This document shows positions 61,717-64,000 of a stretch of 64,000 nt of DNA, in pieces. The notes beneath the pieces are model-generated. The model was not told the origin of the DNA. It saw only the letters and a list, made by a program, of their open reading frames with translations, and made no database searches. The DNA is from Alphaproteobacteria bacterium SO-S41. GTDB taxonomy: Bacteria > Pseudomonadota > Alphaproteobacteria > Micropepsales > Micropepsaceae. The DNA lies in assembly GCA_019670725.1 (NCBI GenBank), contig AP024629.1, positions 1,736,001 to 1,800,000 on the forward strand, in the 5' to 3' direction. Every line of letters starts with the position of its first letter. Position 1 is the stretch's first letter. The translations under genes were made by a program, and so were the position numbers.

Positions 61717-62775
61717 ATGCGCAGCCAACTGACCGCCGGGTTGATGATCGCCGCGGCGAGCGCCGCCGTGATGACCGGCCTTGCCGCGACGCCGAAGAAC
61801 GCGCTGGGCGCGATCGCCGTGTCGCCGGACGGGGCGACGGTGGTCGCGGCGGGCGACAACCGGGTGCTCTATGTGCTCGATCCCGCGACGCTGGAGGTCA
61901 AGAACCGCGTCTATCTGGGCGTCAATCCCTATGACGCGTTCTTCAGCAAGGACGGCGCGACGCTGGCGCTCGTCGACACGGACGGCAATGTCCATCTGCT
62001 GTCGTCCGCCGACTGGAGCGAGAAGACGAAGATCACCGGCGGCACGGTCGTCGCGCTCTCGGCCGGTGCCGACACGTTTGCGACGCTCTCGTATGCGACC
62101 AGCGAAGGCGATGCCTACAAGACGCCGCTGACGGTCTATGCGATCGGCGACGGGTCCAAGAAGCTGGAAGCCAGCATCGCCGGGCAGGCGACGGCGCTGG
62201 TCGCGGCGGCCGATGGCTCGGGCTATGCCGTCATGCTGGAGCGCAAGGAAGACGCGGCGGAGAAAAAGGAAGACGTGCCCGCCGACGTGACGGACGAAGC
62301 GGCGAAGGCCGAGTTCGAGCAGAAGCACGACGGCTACACGACCGAGATCGTCATGCTGGACGGAACCGGCAAGGAGACCGCGCGGGTGACAAGCTGGTAT
62401 TCGACCTATGACACGATGGTCGGCAGCTATGAGGGCGGGACCGCGTATTTCATCGGCTACAGCAACGACAATCTGAAGATCGCCGCCGACGGCACCGCCT
62501 CGATGTTCAAGCTGCCGCCGAGCTATCTCTACGGGATCGGCGTCGGCCCGGACGGCAAGAAGATCGCGGCCGGTTCGCTGCGCGACGGCACGGTCTACGA
62601 TCTCGCCGCCGGGACCGGGAGCACCTACGAGCTCGACAACCAGGAAGGCTGGCCGGAATATTTCGAGGGCTTCGGCTTCGCGCCGGACGGCTCGGTCTAT
62701 GGCGGCACCACGGCCTACCGCCTCGCCCATATCGGCGCGGACGGCACCATCATCGCGGCGAAGCCGGTTTATTGA
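61717..62775 (+). CDS. Secreted beta-propeller-like protein
   Basis: 352 residues from ATG 61717 (GGGAGG at 61701-61706; GTG 61714 is an in-frame option). Signal peptide (MRSQLTAGLMIAAASAAVMTG). WD40/YVTN-like blades repeat as AIAVSPDGATVVAAGDNRVLYVLDPATLEV, DAFFSKDGATLALVDTDGNVHLL and GVGPDGKKIAAGSLRDGTVYDL. Acidic insert KKEDVPADVTDEAAKAEFEQ near the middle. Probably periplasmic; ligand unknown. Confidence 0.78.
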   Translation: MRSQLTAGLMIAAASAAVMTGLAATPKNALGAIAVSPDGATVVAAGDNRVLYVLDPATLEVKNRVYLGVNPYDAFFSKDGATLALVDTDGNVHLLSSADWSEKTKITGGTVVALSAGADTFATLSYATSEGDAYKTPLTVYAIGDGSKKLEASIAGQATALVAAADGSGYAVMLERKEDAAEKKEDVPADVTDEAAKAEFEQKHDGYTTEIVMLDGTGKETARVTSWYSTYDTMVGSYEGGTAYFIGYSNDNLKIAADGTASMFKLPPSYLYGIGVGPDGKKIAAGSLRDGTVYDLAAGTGSTYELDNQEGWPEYFEGFGFAPDGSVYGGTTAYRLAHIGADGTIIAAKPVY

Positions 62776-62813
62776 TCGTGTAAGGGGCAGCCTGCGCCGC
62801 CCCTCGTTCGATC

Positions 62814-64000
62814 CTACAAGCCGGCCGCCTGCTTCGACTTTCGCGTCAGGGAGTCGCGCAGCTTCACCTTCGCGGCGTTCTCATCGCCGCCCTGCGACTC
62901 GACGACCGCGTCGCGATAGGCGCGGAGCACGTCATTGTCGTTACCGCTGGCATCGCGGCCATTGTCGCGAAGGATACGGCGGGCATCGGTTACGGAGTCT
63001 GCTGAACCCAGCGCGATCATCTCGTCGATCTTCGCCATGTCGCCGACCGGCGGCTTGGCGGGCAGCGGATGGTTGAAGAGGCGCGCGACATAGCCGGCCG
63101 AATACCAGGTCGCGTAACCGCGCCGATCGCCGCGTTCGTTGACGTTGTCGATCGTCCACGCGATGAGGGCGGTGCACGAAATCCCGCCGAGGATTGAAGC
63201 GAAGGCAATGGCGGCGCCGGCAACGATGCCTTCCGCCAGCAGATACTGCCATGTTGCCGCGAGCTGAGCGCCGGCGCGCTGGAAGAACTGCTTGAGCGCT
63301 TTTTCGCCGACATATTTGAAGACGGCTTTCCAACCGTCAGCGGAGAGGCCGATATTGATGGAGAACTTGATCGTGAACTTGAGCGGAACAGGGCCCGCAG
63401 CAAGTTTCAGCGTGTTCTTGCCGGTATAAGAGCCCTTGAAGCCGGCAAAGGCCGGGCTGCCCTCGATCGTAAACTCGTGGCCGATCGAGTAGCTCCCGTC
63501 ATCGCTGGTCCATGCCGTATTCTTGAAAGCCAGCTCGAAGGGCTCGGCGATGGCGGCGACGACTTTTTGTTTTTCGCTGGTTGCGACCGCCTTGGCGATT
63601 TTTTCAAGATATTGCGGCCCGAGCTTGTCGAGCGCGGCGCCAAATCCGACCTTCCAATCCTCGGTTAATTTGGCCTCCGCCGCGGCCTTCATCTTGTCCT
63701 TCTTGTACTGAAACTTGACCGCGGACTCGGTGACGATTTCGCCTTCAAAATTGATCTTCAAGACGGCGATAAAATATTTGTACTCGAAGAACTTCTTGGG
63801 ATCGGGCGGCAGTTTCACTTCGAAGCCGAATTTTTGTCCCGGCAGAAGGTCATAGACGTAGCCGGGGCCGGGATCGTCATCGAGTGAGATGACCGGCTCG
63901 GGCCGGTTGAAGACCTTTTCGCCACGCTCCATGCGGCCGACGATGGGGATCGCGATGTTCTCGCCGCCGCGGAAGCGCCGGTTCTTGCGATCGGCGGTTT
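62814..64000 (-). CDS. Large hypothetical protein, partial at its N-terminus
   Basis: The frame is open to the right edge; ATG 63932 is only an internal methionine because clearly coding sequence continues upstream (RRFRGGENIAIPIVGR). At least 395 residues. A Lys-rich soluble N-part (KFQYKKDKMKAAAEAKL, DKLGPQYLEKIAKAVATSEKQK), a beta-rich middle (YSIGHEFTIEGSPAFAGFKGSYTGKNTLKL), one hydrophobic helix (AEGIVAGAAIAFASILGGIS) and an Asp/Arg-rich helical tail. No recognised domain. Amino-acid use is more Lys/Asn-rich than its neighbours. Confidence 0.6.
   Translation of the reverse strand, partial: TADRKNRRFRGGENIAIPIVGRMERGEKVFNRPEPVISLDDDPGPGYVYDLLPGQKFGFEVKLPPDPKKFFEYKYFIAVLKINFEGEIVTESAVKFQYKKDKMKAAAEAKLTEDWKVGFGAALDKLGPQYLEKIAKAVATSEKQKVVAAIAEPFELAFKNTAWTSDDGSYSIGHEFTIEGSPAFAGFKGSYTGKNTLKLAAGPVPLKFTIKFSINIGLSADGWKAVFKYVGEKALKQFFQRAGAQLAATWQYLLAEGIVAGAAIAFASILGGISCTALIAWTIDNVNERGDRRGYATWYSAGYVARLFNHPLPAKPPVGDMAKIDEMIALGSADSVTDARRILRDNGRDASGNDNDVLRAYRDAVVESQGGDENAAKVKLRDSLTRKSKQAAGL

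Overview
This window reads as chromosome of a high-GC alphaproteobacterium. Evidence: a petABC operon with alphaproteobacterial-type subunits, the gene order folB/uvrC/pgsA/moaD/moaE, an adjacent MarR and OmpR regulator pair of the PetP/PetR kind, and a LexA site of the alphaproteobacterial GAAC-N7-GAAC form directly upstream of uvrB. The dispersed palindromic repeats are also of kinds common in this class. A Rhizomicrobium/Micropepsaceae-like host is my best guess from gene content; I could not test it. No rRNA, tRNA, CRISPR array or insertion sequence was found.

Layout. 1-4.3 kb: a TerC-type membrane protein, a secreted beta-rich protein and the cytochrome bc1 operon petA-petB-petC, ending in a clear terminator. 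4.3-7.5 kb: a TPR protein and a methylthioadenosine/adenine salvage run (mtnP-apt-mtnA) with a structured repeat inside it. 7.5-11 kb: a mirror-image operon of two dienelactone hydrolases around two MaoC hydratases, divergent from a double hot-dog protein. 11-18.4 kb: a housekeeping block on the minus strand (ychF, pth, rplY, prs, then the coupled genes lgt-midA-pgeF-lipoprotein); midA carries an in-frame palindromic repeat. 18.5-21 kb: ubiK, a YbjN protein, proC, a TetR regulator. 21-25.6 kb: a minimal four-gene Csu-type chaperone-usher pilus operon. 25.6-32.5 kb: histidine kinase, arsC, an ABC-2 exporter, an unknown protein, OmpR and MarR regulators, ilvE. 32.5-38 kb: moaE, moaD, pgsA, uvrC, two divergent FolB-type aldolases, a pteridine-reductase-like SDR, cutA.

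38-44 kb is mixed accessory metabolism: hydrolases, a PhyH dioxygenase, a siderophore-interacting protein behind a perfect Fur-type palindrome, a GST. 44.05-45.53 kb is the most foreign-looking part, a low-GC two-gene cassette of AlkB and a Rossmann-fold methyltransferase-like protein, next to a repeat-rich stretch. 46-47 kb holds two small secreted proteins between direct repeats. 47-53 kb: SOS-controlled uvrB, small envelope proteins, an ABM monooxygenase and a CorC/CNNM transporter. 53-57 kb: lipocalin, PAN-domain protein, two more small lipoproteins and a glycosyltransferase. 57-64 kb: a Crp/Fnr regulator, aspartate aminotransferase, a LuxR-solo-like regulator, a secreted beta-propeller-like protein and an unrecognised large protein running off the right edge.

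Many genes are translationally coupled by ATGA or GTGA overlaps, and several convergent pairs share overlapping stop codons, so the genome is compact. The most unusual points are the repeat running through midA, the AlkB-methyltransferase cassette, the divergent FolB pair with a PTR1-type reductase, and the repeat families whose stems vary in sequence but keep their pairing.
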